A stretch of 64,000 nucleotides of DNA from Mumia flava (GTDB lineage Bacteria > Actinomycetota > Actinomycetes > Propionibacteriales > Nocardioidaceae): positions 558,001-622,000 of the forward strand of contig NZ_PGEZ01000001.1 of assembly GCF_002797495.1 (NCBI RefSeq). Reading direction: 5' to 3'. The notes beneath the pieces are model-generated. The model did no database searches. It was not told the origin of the DNA and saw only the letters and a program-made list of their open reading frames with translations. This document shows positions 52,395-60,225 of the stretch, in pieces (within the stretch, counting starts at the first letter, position 1; each line of letters begins with the position of its first letter). Made by a program: the position numbers and the translations under genes.

Positions 52395-52462
52395 TGATTG
52401 ACCGAGCGCCATGCCTTTCGCCACATGACACGAATGCAACGCCCGGGTGACGGAGGTGCAAG

Positions 52463-52475
52463 AATCTATGATGTA
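52463..52475 (-). promoter_or_regulatory. Weaker motif copy and -10-like box before the GntR gene
   Basis: On the minus strand TACATCATAGATT matches the consensus at 10 of 13 positions. The plus strand carries TATGAT (52467-52472), a plausible -10 element for the GntR gene 51 bases downstream. Autoregulation is suggested. Confidence 0.4.
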
Positions 52476-52523
52476 GACGACTGATCCGCATCGCACCTGT
52501 CCGTAACGCAGAGGAGCACCCGC

Positions 52524-53234
52524 ATGGCACGACGCAGCCGATCCAGCCGGACGTCCCGGCCGATCGCCCACGTCTCACTCGTCGACCGCGTCACCGACGA
52601 GCTGCGCGCCTCGATCCTCACGGGCGAGATCCAGCCCGGTTCGTCGGTCTCGATCGTCGAGCTCTGCGAGCTGTACGACGTGAGCCACATCCCCGTACGC
52701 GAGGCCCTGCGGCGCCTGGAGAGCGAAGGGATCGTGAGCCTGCGCCCCGGTCGCTCCGCTCTCGTCGCGGCGCTGAGCGCCGACGACCTCACCGACATCT
52801 ACCGGCTGCGCCGCCTGATCGAGGGTGACCTCGCGCTCCAGGCCGGTCGGACGATGACGCCGGAGCTGCTCGCGGAGGCCGAGGAGGCCCTCGAGGAGTA
52901 CGTCTCGATCGAGCGTGAGCCGGCGACGCTCGCGGCCGCGCACCACGCCTTCCACGAGACCCTGCTCGCCGACGTCATGGGCAACGTCGACAAGAACGTG
53001 CTGGAGCTCCTGTGGCACTCGGCCGACCGCTACCTCCACCTGCTGATGTCCAGCCTCGACCAGTCGCCCGAGACCCAGGAGCAGCGGATCAACGAGCACC
53101 GCGAGCTGCTCGAGCTCGCGAAGGTGCGCGACGCGGAGGGCTTCCGCGACTCCTGGATCAACCATCTCAACGGCAGCGAGCAGGCTCTGCACGCCGCGCT
53201 CGAGGCCCGCAGCGACGTGGCGGACTCGGCCTGA
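52524..53234 (+). CDS. GntR-family regulator (FadR/FCD subfamily), likely regulon regulator
   Basis: A 236-residue repressor-type protein. Residues about 17-80 form a GntR winged helix (DELRASILTGEIQPGSSVSI, VSHIPVREALRRLESEGIV). Residues about 88-225 form an FCD effector domain with the metal-binding His region HHAFHETLL (140-148). FCD regulators usually release DNA on binding an acid or acyl-CoA. GAGGAG lies before ATG 52524. It diverges from the flavin-reductase operon in the middle of the cluster. It is the only GntR gene in the window, and the recurring 13-bp dyad has the size and symmetry expected of its operator. The link is inferred. Confidence 0.88.
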   Translation: MARRSRSSRTSRPIAHVSLVDRVTDELRASILTGEIQPGSSVSIVELCELYDVSHIPVREALRRLESEGIVSLRPGRSALVAALSADDLTDIYRLRRLIEGDLALQAGRTMTPELLAEAEEALEEYVSIEREPATLAAAHHAFHETLLADVMGNVDKNVLELLWHSADRYLHLLMSSLDQSPETQEQRINEHRELLELAKVRDAEGFRDSWINHLNGSEQALHAALEARSDVADSA

Positions 53235-53261
53235 TCGCCGCCGCCCGGAGGCCGACGGACG

Positions 53262-53299
53262 ACGGAGGCCCGGTCACCAGGTGGTGACCGGGCCTCCGT
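53262..53299. terminator. Terminator hairpin after the GntR gene
   Basis: Arms 53262-53278 and 53283-53299 form a 17-bp stem closed by a 4-base loop, 27 bases past the GntR stop. Confidence 0.8.
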
Positions 53300-53300
53300 G

Positions 53301-53335
53301 CTTCCGGGCCCGACCCGTGAACGCGGGCCCGGAAG
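53301..53335 (-). terminator. Terminator hairpin after the CbiN-like gene
   Basis: Arms 53301-53312 and 53324-53335 form a 12-bp stem with an 11-base loop, directly beyond the minus-strand stop at 53337. It stands back to back with the GntR terminator. Confidence 0.75.
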
Positions 53336-53336
53336 C

Positions 53337-53648
53337 TCAGTCGGTCGCTCCGCGACGCAGCAGCCGGTCGAGACCGAAGCCGGCGGCTGCCACGACCGCG
53401 CAGCCGAGCAGCCCGGCCGCCGCGCCGGAGATCCGTGCGTCGGAGACTCCGCCGACGACGTAGTCCGCCGTCGGCAGGCCCGCGAGCAGGTGCGGCGTCG
53501 CGGCGGCGTCGAACCCGAGCCGACCCGCGACGAACTCCAGCCCGTCCGGGCTGCCCGACGCCGCGAGCGAGACCGCTCCGGCCAGGACCGCCGCTACCGC
53601 CAGCGCGACCCAGATGAACGTCCGGGTGGAGATCCGCGCGGCGCTCAT
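53337..53648 (-). CDS. PDGLE-domain (CbiN/NikN-like) metal transport protein
   Basis: A 103-residue protein with two membrane helices and a central extracytoplasmic loop holding SPDGLEFVAGRLGF, the PDGLE motif of CbiN/NikN-type components of cobalt/nickel ECF importers. It overlaps cbiM by four bases. The two genes together form the metal-binding half of the importer. The CbiQ/CbiO energising parts are not in the window. Confidence 0.82.
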   Translation of the reverse strand: MSAARISTRTFIWVALAVAAVLAGAVSLAASGSPDGLEFVAGRLGFDAAATPHLLAGLPTADYVVGGVSDARISGAAAGLLGCAVVAAAGFGLDRLLRRGATD

Positions 53649-54337
53649 GCCACGACCTGCTCGGCCGAACGGTCCCGCGCCGCGGGCGCGAGGTCGTCGG
53701 CACCGCGGACCAGGTCGGGACGCAGGGCCATCACGCCCGCCAGCACCGCGCCCGTGACGAGCGCCTCGCCGAGCCCGATCAGGCTGTGCCACCCGACCAT
53801 CGCCGCGACCAGGTCCGGGAGGGCCACGTCGTGGGTGCCGCCGATCGCGTACAGGGCCGCGAACGCCAGCGCACAGGCGGGCACCGAGACCAGCGCACCG
53901 AGCGCGCCCGCGACCGGGACCGAGGCGGGCCGGCGCGGGAGCACGGCCCGCGCGAGCCGGAAGACACCCCAGCCGACCGCCACGCCGACGCCGGCCATCA
54001 GGACGACGTTGGCACCGAGCGCGGTGATGCCCCCGTCCGCGAACAGCACCGCCTGGACCGTCAGGACGAGCGTGATGCTGAGCACCGCCGCCCAGGGCCC
54101 CAGCAGAACGGCCGCGAGCGCGGCGCCGATCAGGTGTCCGCTCGTCCCGCTCCCCACTGCGAAGTTGACCATCTGGGCGGCGAAGACGAACGTCGTGACG
54201 AGTCCGATCATGCCGGCGGCGTGCTGCTGGTGGTGCTCACGTCGGGCGCGGGTGAACGCCTGCCCGACGATCGCGGTCGCGGCGATCGTCGTGGCCACGG
54301 CGGTCGGGGCGTCGAAGTATCCATCGGGGACGTGCAT
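53645..54337 (-). CDS. cbiM: CbiM-type cobalt/nickel importer component
   Basis: A 230-residue membrane protein of the CbiM/NikM family. The mature N-terminus MHVPDGYFDAP keeps the metal-coordinating Met1-His2 and the VPDG motif, and six to seven membrane helices follow, including HLIGAALAAVLLGPWAAVL. It takes up Co2+ or Ni2+. It starts at ATG 54337, 67 bases after the nitrilase-like gene. That gap is too short for a cobalamin riboswitch. Some CbiMN pairs work without CbiQO at low efficiency. Its link to the catabolic genes may be a metal need of the bicupin. Confidence 0.88.
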   Translation of the reverse strand: MHVPDGYFDAPTAVATTIAATAIVGQAFTRARREHHQQHAAGMIGLVTTFVFAAQMVNFAVGSGTSGHLIGAALAAVLLGPWAAVLSITLVLTVQAVLFADGGITALGANVVLMAGVGVAVGWGVFRLARAVLPRRPASVPVAGALGALVSVPACALAFAALYAIGGTHDVALPDLVAAMVGWHSLIGLGEALVTGAVLAGVMALRPDLVRGADDLAPAARDRSAEQVVA

Positions 54338-54404
54338 GTCGAGACCTTTCAGTCGGACGGGGTTGCGTTCGGACAGGATTCGGGTGCGGGGCTCACGGGC
54401 GCGC

Positions 54405-56099
54405 TCACGCGCCGGCCCTGCTCGGACCGGCGGCAGCGTGGGGCCGGACGAGCACCGCGGCCAGGTCCCAGGGCCGTCCGTCGACCACGTCGGTGCCCCG
54501 GGTGACCATCCGGTTGGTCGCACAGGCCGGACGGAGCACGGCGCTGGTCACCGGAGCGCGCGCGAGGACGGGGTCGGGCCGGCTGATCACGCCGGCGAAC
54601 GGGTTGGCCCAGGACGCCCAGAGCGTGAAGTCGGACGAGAGACCGACCAGCATGCCGGCGCCATGGGGACCCGGACGGGAGGCGACCGCGAGATTCAGCC
54701 GGTTCTCCGCGGCACGCTCGAGCAGCATCAGGTCGAGGTCCCGCGCGGCGGTGGTCGTGAAAGGGACGGCGACCACGTCGGCGTCGGCCAGCGCCGCGAG
54801 CCGGAAGGTCTCGGGATAGAGGGCGTCGTCGCCGACGACCACGGCGAGCCGGCCCCAGGGCACGTCGACCACGGTCACGGAGTCCCCGAGCTCGCAGACC
54901 CAGTCCTCGTGCCGCGCGCTCGCGTGCAGCTGCGGCTGGCGCAGGACCACGCCGGAGGCGTCCGCCGCGAGGCCGAGGTGGGTGCCGCCGTCCCGCTCGG
55001 ACCACACGGCGACGGCATCGGTGCCGTCGAGTGCCTCGACGACGTCGGCGAGGCCGAACGCGCCGGCGCCGCCGGCGGCGGGGACGCGCCCGTCCGACCA
55101 CGCCGCGAGCTCAGGGAGCACCACCAGGCGAGCACCGCCGGCGACCGCGGAGCGCAGTCCGGCGAGCGCGTCGTCGCCGGGTCCGGGGCAGACCACCGCC
55201 GCCGTGAGCGCAGCGGCGCCGGCCGGCGCCGTACGACCGCGCGGGGCCTCGACGATCGGCCGGTAGAGCTCGGGCCTGCGCCCTGCCATCGGGTCGGTGC
55301 CGTCCGGCCGTGCCTTGGCGTCGGCGAGGGCCACGTCGATGTCGGCGACGACGACCGCCTCGCCGGCCCGCGGCGCGATCGCGACGACCGTCCCGTCGGG
55401 CGCCACGATCTGGCTCTCCCCTGCTCCGTGCAGCATGTCGACCGGGACCCCGACGCCGGCGGCGACCGCGTGGATGCTGTGGTCGGGCACGAGCGGGCCG
55501 ACCTTGTTCGCGGCGACGACCCAGACGCCGTTCTCGACCGCGCGCACCGGTACGTGCAGGCTCGCCTCGTCGAGGGCGAAGGAGTTGACGCTGTTCAGCA
55601 GGATCTGCGCCCCGTCGACCGCGAGCATGCGCGGCGTCTCGTAGATCACCCCGTCCATGCACGAGTACAACCCGATCCGTCCGAGCGGTGTCTCGACCAC
55701 GGGCGAGGGTGCGGTCGCGGGGTCCAGATGGTCTCGCTCGCTCCCCATCAGGACCTGCTTGTCGCTGGTCGCGAGGACCCCGCCGTCCGGGCCGATCAGG
55801 ACGTTGGTCCCCGTCGTCCGTCCGTCCGCGCGGGCCAGCGTGCAGTTGACCATGAGGTGGATGCCGTGGCGGGCTGCCAGCTCGGCGAGGGTCGTCACGA
55901 ACGGTCCGTCGAGCGTCTCCGCCATCCGCCGCGCGTGGGCCCGGTCGGTGTACCACGAGACGTGGTTCCCGAACTCGGGGAGAACGACCAGCTCAGCGCC
56001 CCGGGCCACGGCGTCGGAGACGAGCCGGACGGCGGCGGCGAGGTTCTCCTCGACGTCCTCGGTGGCGGCGAGCTGCACGGCGGCAACACGAACTGTCAT
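54405..56099 (-). CDS. Tandem nitrilase-superfamily amidohydrolase
   Basis: A 564-residue protein made of two carbon-nitrogen hydrolase domains. Domain 1 (about 1-285) keeps the Glu-Lys-Cys triad: VVLPEFGN, TSDKQVLMG and LYSCMDGVIYET. Domain 2 (about 305-555) keeps Glu (VVLPELAAW), but the Lys region reads LRQPQLHA and the Cys position reads VVGDDALYPET, so it is probably inactive. Domain 1 would hydrolyse an amide or nitrile. Regulon site G lies four bases before the ATG at 56099. A role in opening lactam- or amide-type nitrogen products is suggested by context. Confidence 0.82.
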   Translation of the reverse strand: MTVRVAAVQLAATEDVEENLAAAVRLVSDAVARGAELVVLPEFGNHVSWYTDRAHARRMAETLDGPFVTTLAELAARHGIHLMVNCTLARADGRTTGTNVLIGPDGGVLATSDKQVLMGSERDHLDPATAPSPVVETPLGRIGLYSCMDGVIYETPRMLAVDGAQILLNSVNSFALDEASLHVPVRAVENGVWVVAANKVGPLVPDHSIHAVAAGVGVPVDMLHGAGESQIVAPDGTVVAIAPRAGEAVVVADIDVALADAKARPDGTDPMAGRRPELYRPIVEAPRGRTAPAGAAALTAAVVCPGPGDDALAGLRSAVAGGARLVVLPELAAWSDGRVPAAGGAGAFGLADVVEALDGTDAVAVWSERDGGTHLGLAADASGVVLRQPQLHASARHEDWVCELGDSVTVVDVPWGRLAVVVGDDALYPETFRLAALADADVVAVPFTTTAARDLDLMLLERAAENRLNLAVASRPGPHGAGMLVGLSSDFTLWASWANPFAGVISRPDPVLARAPVTSAVLRPACATNRMVTRGTDVVDGRPWDLAAVLVRPHAAAGPSRAGA

Positions 56100-56102
56100 G
56101 GG

Positions 56103-56115
56103 CAAACCATATATC
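56103..56115. promoter_or_regulatory. Regulon site G between nitrilase and MFS genes
   Basis: CAAACCATATATC keeps the core CAT and the right half ATATC, but its left half is weak. A TATGAT box at 56120-56125 is a plausible -10 for the MFS gene. The site is in the divergent promoter and nearly abuts the nitrilase start. Confidence 0.5.
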
Positions 56116-56173
56116 CTTCTATGATTTTCCCCTAGACTTTCGCCCAACCCGATCAGGGTGAGAGGAGCCAGAC

Positions 56174-57601
56174 GTGAGCGAGCACCCCCCGCAGGACCCC
56201 GAGGCACCGGGAGCAGCGACGGAGGCGACCCCCGGCGACGCCGGTGGGGCCGGCGGACGCACGGCCCGGCTGAACGCCTTCGCCGGACGCGGGGAGACCC
56301 TCGTGCCGTTGGACCGGCCCGCTCCCTTCGGATGGTGGGCAGCGGCCGTGGTCGCCCTGGTCGCCTTCATCGACCGTGTCGAGGTGAACCTCGTCGCCGG
56401 TGCGCTCCCGGCGATCCAGGACCACTTCGGCTTCAGCGACACCTGGGCGGGCGCGATCCCGACGGCCGCGGCCGTCGCCGGCGTGGTTCTCCTGCTCCCG
56501 GCGGGACGGCTCGCCGACACCGGGCGGCGCACCGGCATCATCGCGCTGGTCGTCCTCGCCTGGGCCGTCTGCTCGGTGCTCAGCGGCCTGGCGACGACGT
56601 TCGCGCTGTTCTTCGTCACCCGGATCATGCTCGGTGCCGCGGGCCAGCTGTACAACCCCCCGGCCTCCAGCCTGCTCGCCGACTACTACCCAGGCCAGGC
56701 GCGCGGCAAGGCGTACGGCCTGGAGCGAGCCGGCTACTACCTCGGTCTGCCGGTCGGCGTCGCGCTCGGAGGCGCCGTGGCGGACGCGCTCGGGTGGCGG
56801 GCGGTGTTCTTCGTGATCGCGGTGCCCGGCGTGCTCGTCGCGCTGCTCGTCCTCACGCTCCGCGAGCCGATCCGGGGCATCGGCGACCGGATCGATCGTC
56901 TGCGGGCCCGCACGAACGCGGACCCGTCGGCACCGGAGTCCGAGGTCGAACGATCGGTCCGCGCGGGCGTCGTCGCGGAGGCCCGGGCCCTGCTGCGGAT
57001 CCGGACCCTGCGGGGTGTGATCATCAGCCTCGCGCTGCTCTACCTCGGGCTCGGCGGACTGTTCTACTGGCTGCCGACGCTGCTCGAGCGGACCGAGTCG
57101 CTGGCGTACGACACCGCGGCCGGCCTCGCCGGGGCCGTCGGCGGGACCGGGATCGTGATCGGCATCCTCCTCGGCAGTCGGATCGGCGACCGGTTCCACG
57201 GGGTGCGGGACGGGTGGCGGATCCGGGTCAGCCTGGTCTTCCTGCTGCTCGGCGCGATCTCCATCACCGCCGTCGTGCTGCTGCCCGGCCTCGGCCTTCG
57301 GATCGCCCTCGTCGCACTGGCGTGCGTCGGCTTCGCCGGAGCGATCCCGAACCTCACGGCCGCATCCGCCGACGTCGTGCCGGCCGACCAGCGCGGGATC
57401 GGGTTCGCACTCGTCCAGTTCCTCCTGACGCTCGGCGGCGCGGTCGGCCCGTTGCTGATCGGCGCCGTCTCCGACGCCACCGGGTCGATCAACACCGCGT
57501 TCCTGGCGCTCGTTCCGCCGCTGTTCGCGAGCGTGCTCGTGCTGCGGTTCGCTGCGACGTCCTACGACAGCGACGCCGAGCGCGCGCTGGCGGGCCGCTG
57601 A
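56174..57601 (+). CDS. MFS transporter
   Basis: A 475-residue major facilitator with a 50-residue polar N-tail and 12 predicted helices. The first half carries the A-like motif PAGRLADTGRRTGI, and the second half GSRIGDRFHGVRDGW. It resembles aromatic-acid/metabolite proton symporters. GAGGAG lies six bases before GTG 56174. It diverges from the nitrilase-like gene across site G, and a hairpin follows. It probably imports a substrate or exports an end product of the pathway. Confidence 0.88.
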   Translation: MSEHPPQDPEAPGAATEATPGDAGGAGGRTARLNAFAGRGETLVPLDRPAPFGWWAAAVVALVAFIDRVEVNLVAGALPAIQDHFGFSDTWAGAIPTAAAVAGVVLLLPAGRLADTGRRTGIIALVVLAWAVCSVLSGLATTFALFFVTRIMLGAAGQLYNPPASSLLADYYPGQARGKAYGLERAGYYLGLPVGVALGGAVADALGWRAVFFVIAVPGVLVALLVLTLREPIRGIGDRIDRLRARTNADPSAPESEVERSVRAGVVAEARALLRIRTLRGVIISLALLYLGLGGLFYWLPTLLERTESLAYDTAAGLAGAVGGTGIVIGILLGSRIGDRFHGVRDGWRIRVSLVFLLLGAISITAVVLLPGLGLRIALVALACVGFAGAIPNLTAASADVVPADQRGIGFALVQFLLTLGGAVGPLLIGAVSDATGSINTAFLALVPPLFASVLVLRFAATSYDSDAERALAGR

Positions 57602-57634
57602 GCGCACGCGACGCCCGCCGTACGCGGGAACGAC

Positions 57635-57665
57635 GAAGGGGGCCGCCCGGCGGGCAGCCCCCTTC
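57635..57665. terminator. Terminator hairpin between MFS and cupin genes
   Basis: Arms 57635-57643 and 57657-57665 form a 9-bp stem around a 13-base loop, between convergent genes ending at 57601 and 57683. Confidence 0.7.
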
Positions 57666-57682
57666 CTGCGTCGCCTGGGAGC

Positions 57683-58261
57683 TCAGTCCCAGCGGCGCAC
57701 CACCACGTCGCCGGCGAGCCCGGGGGCGCGCTCTCCGGCGGCGAGGTGGAACCAGCGCCCCTCGCCGGGGCTGATCAGGTCGACCTCGACCTCGAAGGTG
57801 GTCAGGGTCGAGCCGTCGACCACCTCGACCGAGCCGGACAGGCCCGGCGTCGCCGGCCGCACGACTCCGGGCTCGAGCGGCCGGAGGCTCACCTCGCCCG
57901 GCTCGTCGGACTCGGTCGGGCTCCAGCCACCTGCGGCGCCGCTGAACCACACGACTGCCCTGGTCTCCTCGGGCGTCGCGGTCGCCGACCGGGTCGCCCG
58001 CGGCGTGACGACGAGCATGGTCCCGGGGGTGCAGGTCCGGCCGCTCATCGCGAGCGCGCCGGACAGGACCACCATCTCCTCGCCCGCGGGCTGGTGCCCG
58101 GTGATCGTGCGCTCCCAGCCCGCCGGGAAGCGGACCAGCACGGCTCGTCGGGTCGCGTCGGCCGACTGGTAGAGCATCACCAGCTCGGCCTTCTGGTCCG
58201 CTCCGGCCGGCGCGAAGCCGATCCACTCCACGTCGTCGTCTCTGAGGTCCTGCTCGATCAT
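57683..58261 (-). CDS. Cupin-domain protein
   Basis: A 192-residue protein with a cupin barrel in residues about 30-115 (FPAGWERTITGHQPAGEEMVVLSG, with GHQPAGEE giving His and Glu ligands) and a second, degenerate barrel-like C-terminal half. Metal-bound cupins range from dioxygenases to isomerases, and no specific one can be named. It overlaps the isochorismatase-family gene by four bases. It is the last gene of the three-gene operon behind site H. Confidence 0.75.
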   Translation of the reverse strand: MIEQDLRDDDVEWIGFAPAGADQKAELVMLYQSADATRRAVLVRFPAGWERTITGHQPAGEEMVVLSGALAMSGRTCTPGTMLVVTPRATRSATATPEETRAVVWFSGAAGGWSPTESDEPGEVSLRPLEPGVVRPATPGLSGSVEVVDGSTLTTFEVEVDLISPGEGRWFHLAAGERAPGLAGDVVVRRWD

Positions 58262-58941
58262 CGTGCTGCTCCTTCTGCGGGGGCGGGACGGGTCCGGCGC
58301 ACGTACGCGAGCGCGTCGTCGAGGCCGACCACGTCGGCGTACTTGGCGTCGAGGTCGAAGAGGTTGCGCTCGTGGATCTGGGCGGTGCGGTCGCCGCAGG
58401 CGTCGGCGACCACGAGCGGCCGGAAGCCGTGCTGGAGCGCGTCGGTCGCGCTGGCCCGGACGCATCCGCTCGTCGAGAACCCGGCGATCAGCACGGTGTC
58501 GATCCCCCAGGCGTTCAGCGTGGAGGCCAGCGAGGTGCCGAAGAACGCCGAGGCGTACTGCTTGGAGACGACGACCTCACCGTCCTGCGGCGCCGGGTCG
58601 TCGGGGAAGCGCGCCATCGGCGATCCTTCCTCGAACGCCGCCAGCGCCGGCACCTTGACCCGGAACAGGCCGCCGTCGGCGCCGCCGCGCACGAGCCGCA
58701 CCTCGGTGAAGACCACCGGGACGCCGGCCGTGCGAGCCTCGGCGACCAGGTCCGCCGTCGCCCGACGGGCCGCCTCGAACCGCCCGCCCGAGTCGGACAG
58801 CGGCGAGTCCGGGTCGAGGTAGGCCTCGACCACGTCGACCACCAGGACCGCTGGACGGACGCCCGCGCCGAGCCGGCCGAGGAACCCGGCTCCGCGGTAG
58901 TCGGCCCCGGGATCGACCCCGCGGTCGCTGTCGGCGGGCAT
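58258..58941 (-). CDS. Isochorismatase-family (maleamate amidohydrolase-like) hydrolase
   Basis: A 227-residue cysteine hydrolase with the complete triad: Asp36 (VLVVDVVEAY), Lys127 (VVSKQYASAF) and Cys160 (GFSTSGCVRAS). The N-terminal extension GADYRGAGFLGRLGAG resembles N-carbamoylsarcosine amidase and NicF-type maleamate amidohydrolases rather than true isochorismatases. It would hydrolyse an amide to acid and ammonia. The start overlaps the CoA-transferase stop by one base. Pairing with a CoA transferase suggests the freed acid is then activated. Confidence 0.85.
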   Translation of the reverse strand: MPADSDRGVDPGADYRGAGFLGRLGAGVRPAVLVVDVVEAYLDPDSPLSDSGGRFEAARRATADLVAEARTAGVPVVFTEVRLVRGGADGGLFRVKVPALAAFEEGSPMARFPDDPAPQDGEVVVSKQYASAFFGTSLASTLNAWGIDTVLIAGFSTSGCVRASATDALQHGFRPLVVADACGDRTAQIHERNLFDLDAKYADVVGLDDALAYVRRTRPAPAEGAAR

Positions 58942-60149
58942 CAGATCACCCCGGCCGCACCCAGCGCCGCGCGCTCGTCGGCGTCCAGGCCGAGCAGGTC
59001 GCCGTACACCGCCTCGTTGTGCTCCCCCAGCGTCGGACCGGTCCAGCGGACGCTGCCCGGCGTCGCCGAGAGGCGGGGAACGACGTTCGGCATCGCCAAC
59101 GTCCCGAACGTCGGGTCCGGCACGCGCACCACCGCGTCGCGGGCGGCGTAGTGCGGGTCGGCGAGCATGTCCTCGGCGCGGAAGATCCGCCCGGCAGGGA
59201 CGCCCGCCTCGTGCAGCAGGTCGAGCAGCGCATCCGCGTCGTGCTTGGCGGTCCAGTCCGCGATCCGCTGGTCGAGCTCCTCCTGGTGGGAGCCCCGCGC
59301 ACCGTGGGTCGCGTACGCAGGGAGCTCGGCCAGCTCCGGCTCGCCCATGGTCGCGGCGAGCCGGCGGAACACGGTGTCCTGGTTCGCGGCGATCAGGATC
59401 GCGTGCCCGTCCGCGGTCGGATAGACGTTGCTCGGTGCGACGTTCGGCAGGATCGGGCCGGTCCGCTCGCGCTGGTAGCCGGCGACGTCCCACTCCGTCA
59501 CGAGGCTCTCGGTCATCGCGAGCACCGCCTCGTAGATCGCGCTGTCGACGACCTGCCCCTGACCGGTGCGCTCGCGGTGGAGCAGCGCGGCCAGCGTCCC
59601 GACCGTCGCGTGGGTGGCGGCCAGCGAGTCGCCGATCGACAGGCCGGTGCGCGACGGCGGACGGTCCGGCTCGCCGGTGATGTAGCGCAGTCCTCCCATC
59701 GCCTCGCCGATGGAGCCGTACCCGGCGCGCCCGGAGTACGGCCCGGTCTGGCCGTAGCCGCTGACCCGGACGAGGATGATCCCGGGGTTGTGCTCGCGCA
59801 GGCGGTCGTAGTCGAGGTTCCAGCGCTCCAGCGTGCCCGGACGGAAGTTCTCGAGGACGACGTCGGCGTGCTCGACGAGGCGCAGGAACAGCCGCTGGCC
59901 CTCCTCGCGTCGCAGGTCGAGGGTCACCGATCGCTTGTTGCGCGCGACCACCGGCCACCACAGCGAGTGACCGTGCGGCTTCTCGCGTCCCCACTGACGC
60001 ATCGGGTCGCCCGAGCCCGGGGGCTCGACCTTCACGACGTCGGCCCCCAGGTCACCCATCAGCTGACCGGCGAACGGGCCGGCCAGGAGCTGACCGGCCT
60101 CCACGACGCGCACCCCGGCGAGAGGCCCGGGCGTCTCCTCGATTGGCAT
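58941..60149 (-). CDS. Class III CoA transferase (CaiB/BaiF family), second copy
   Basis: A 402-residue family III CoA transferase: LAGVRVVEAGQLLAGPFAGQ, MGDLGADVVKVEPP, RNKRSVTLDL, VSGYGQTGPY and the active-site Asp in LSIGDSLAATH. It is closer to the formyl-/succinyl-CoA transferase pattern than the copy at 11139, so the two probably act on different acids. ATG 60149 lies four bases from regulon site H. It heads a three-gene operon with the amidohydrolase and cupin. Confidence 0.9.
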   Translation of the reverse strand: MPIEETPGPLAGVRVVEAGQLLAGPFAGQLMGDLGADVVKVEPPGSGDPMRQWGREKPHGHSLWWPVVARNKRSVTLDLRREEGQRLFLRLVEHADVVLENFRPGTLERWNLDYDRLREHNPGIILVRVSGYGQTGPYSGRAGYGSIGEAMGGLRYITGEPDRPPSRTGLSIGDSLAATHATVGTLAALLHRERTGQGQVVDSAIYEAVLAMTESLVTEWDVAGYQRERTGPILPNVAPSNVYPTADGHAILIAANQDTVFRRLAATMGEPELAELPAYATHGARGSHQEELDQRIADWTAKHDADALLDLLHEAGVPAGRIFRAEDMLADPHYAARDAVVRVPDPTFGTLAMPNVVPRLSATPGSVRWTGPTLGEHNEAVYGDLLGLDADERAALGAAGVI

Positions 60150-60152
60150 GGG

Positions 60153-60165
60153 TAGATCGTATATC
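60153..60165. promoter_or_regulatory. Regulon site H before the CoA transferase operon
   Basis: TAGATCGTATATC differs from site B at one position. It is four bases from the start codon, so a bound regulator would cover the translation start and probably the transcript start. It is the last copy before the housekeeping genes. Confidence 0.62.
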
Positions 60166-60225
60166 AGATAGACTCTACGGCATAGAGCAACCCGAGGGAG
60201 AACGACCGACCCCGGACCCGGTGGG

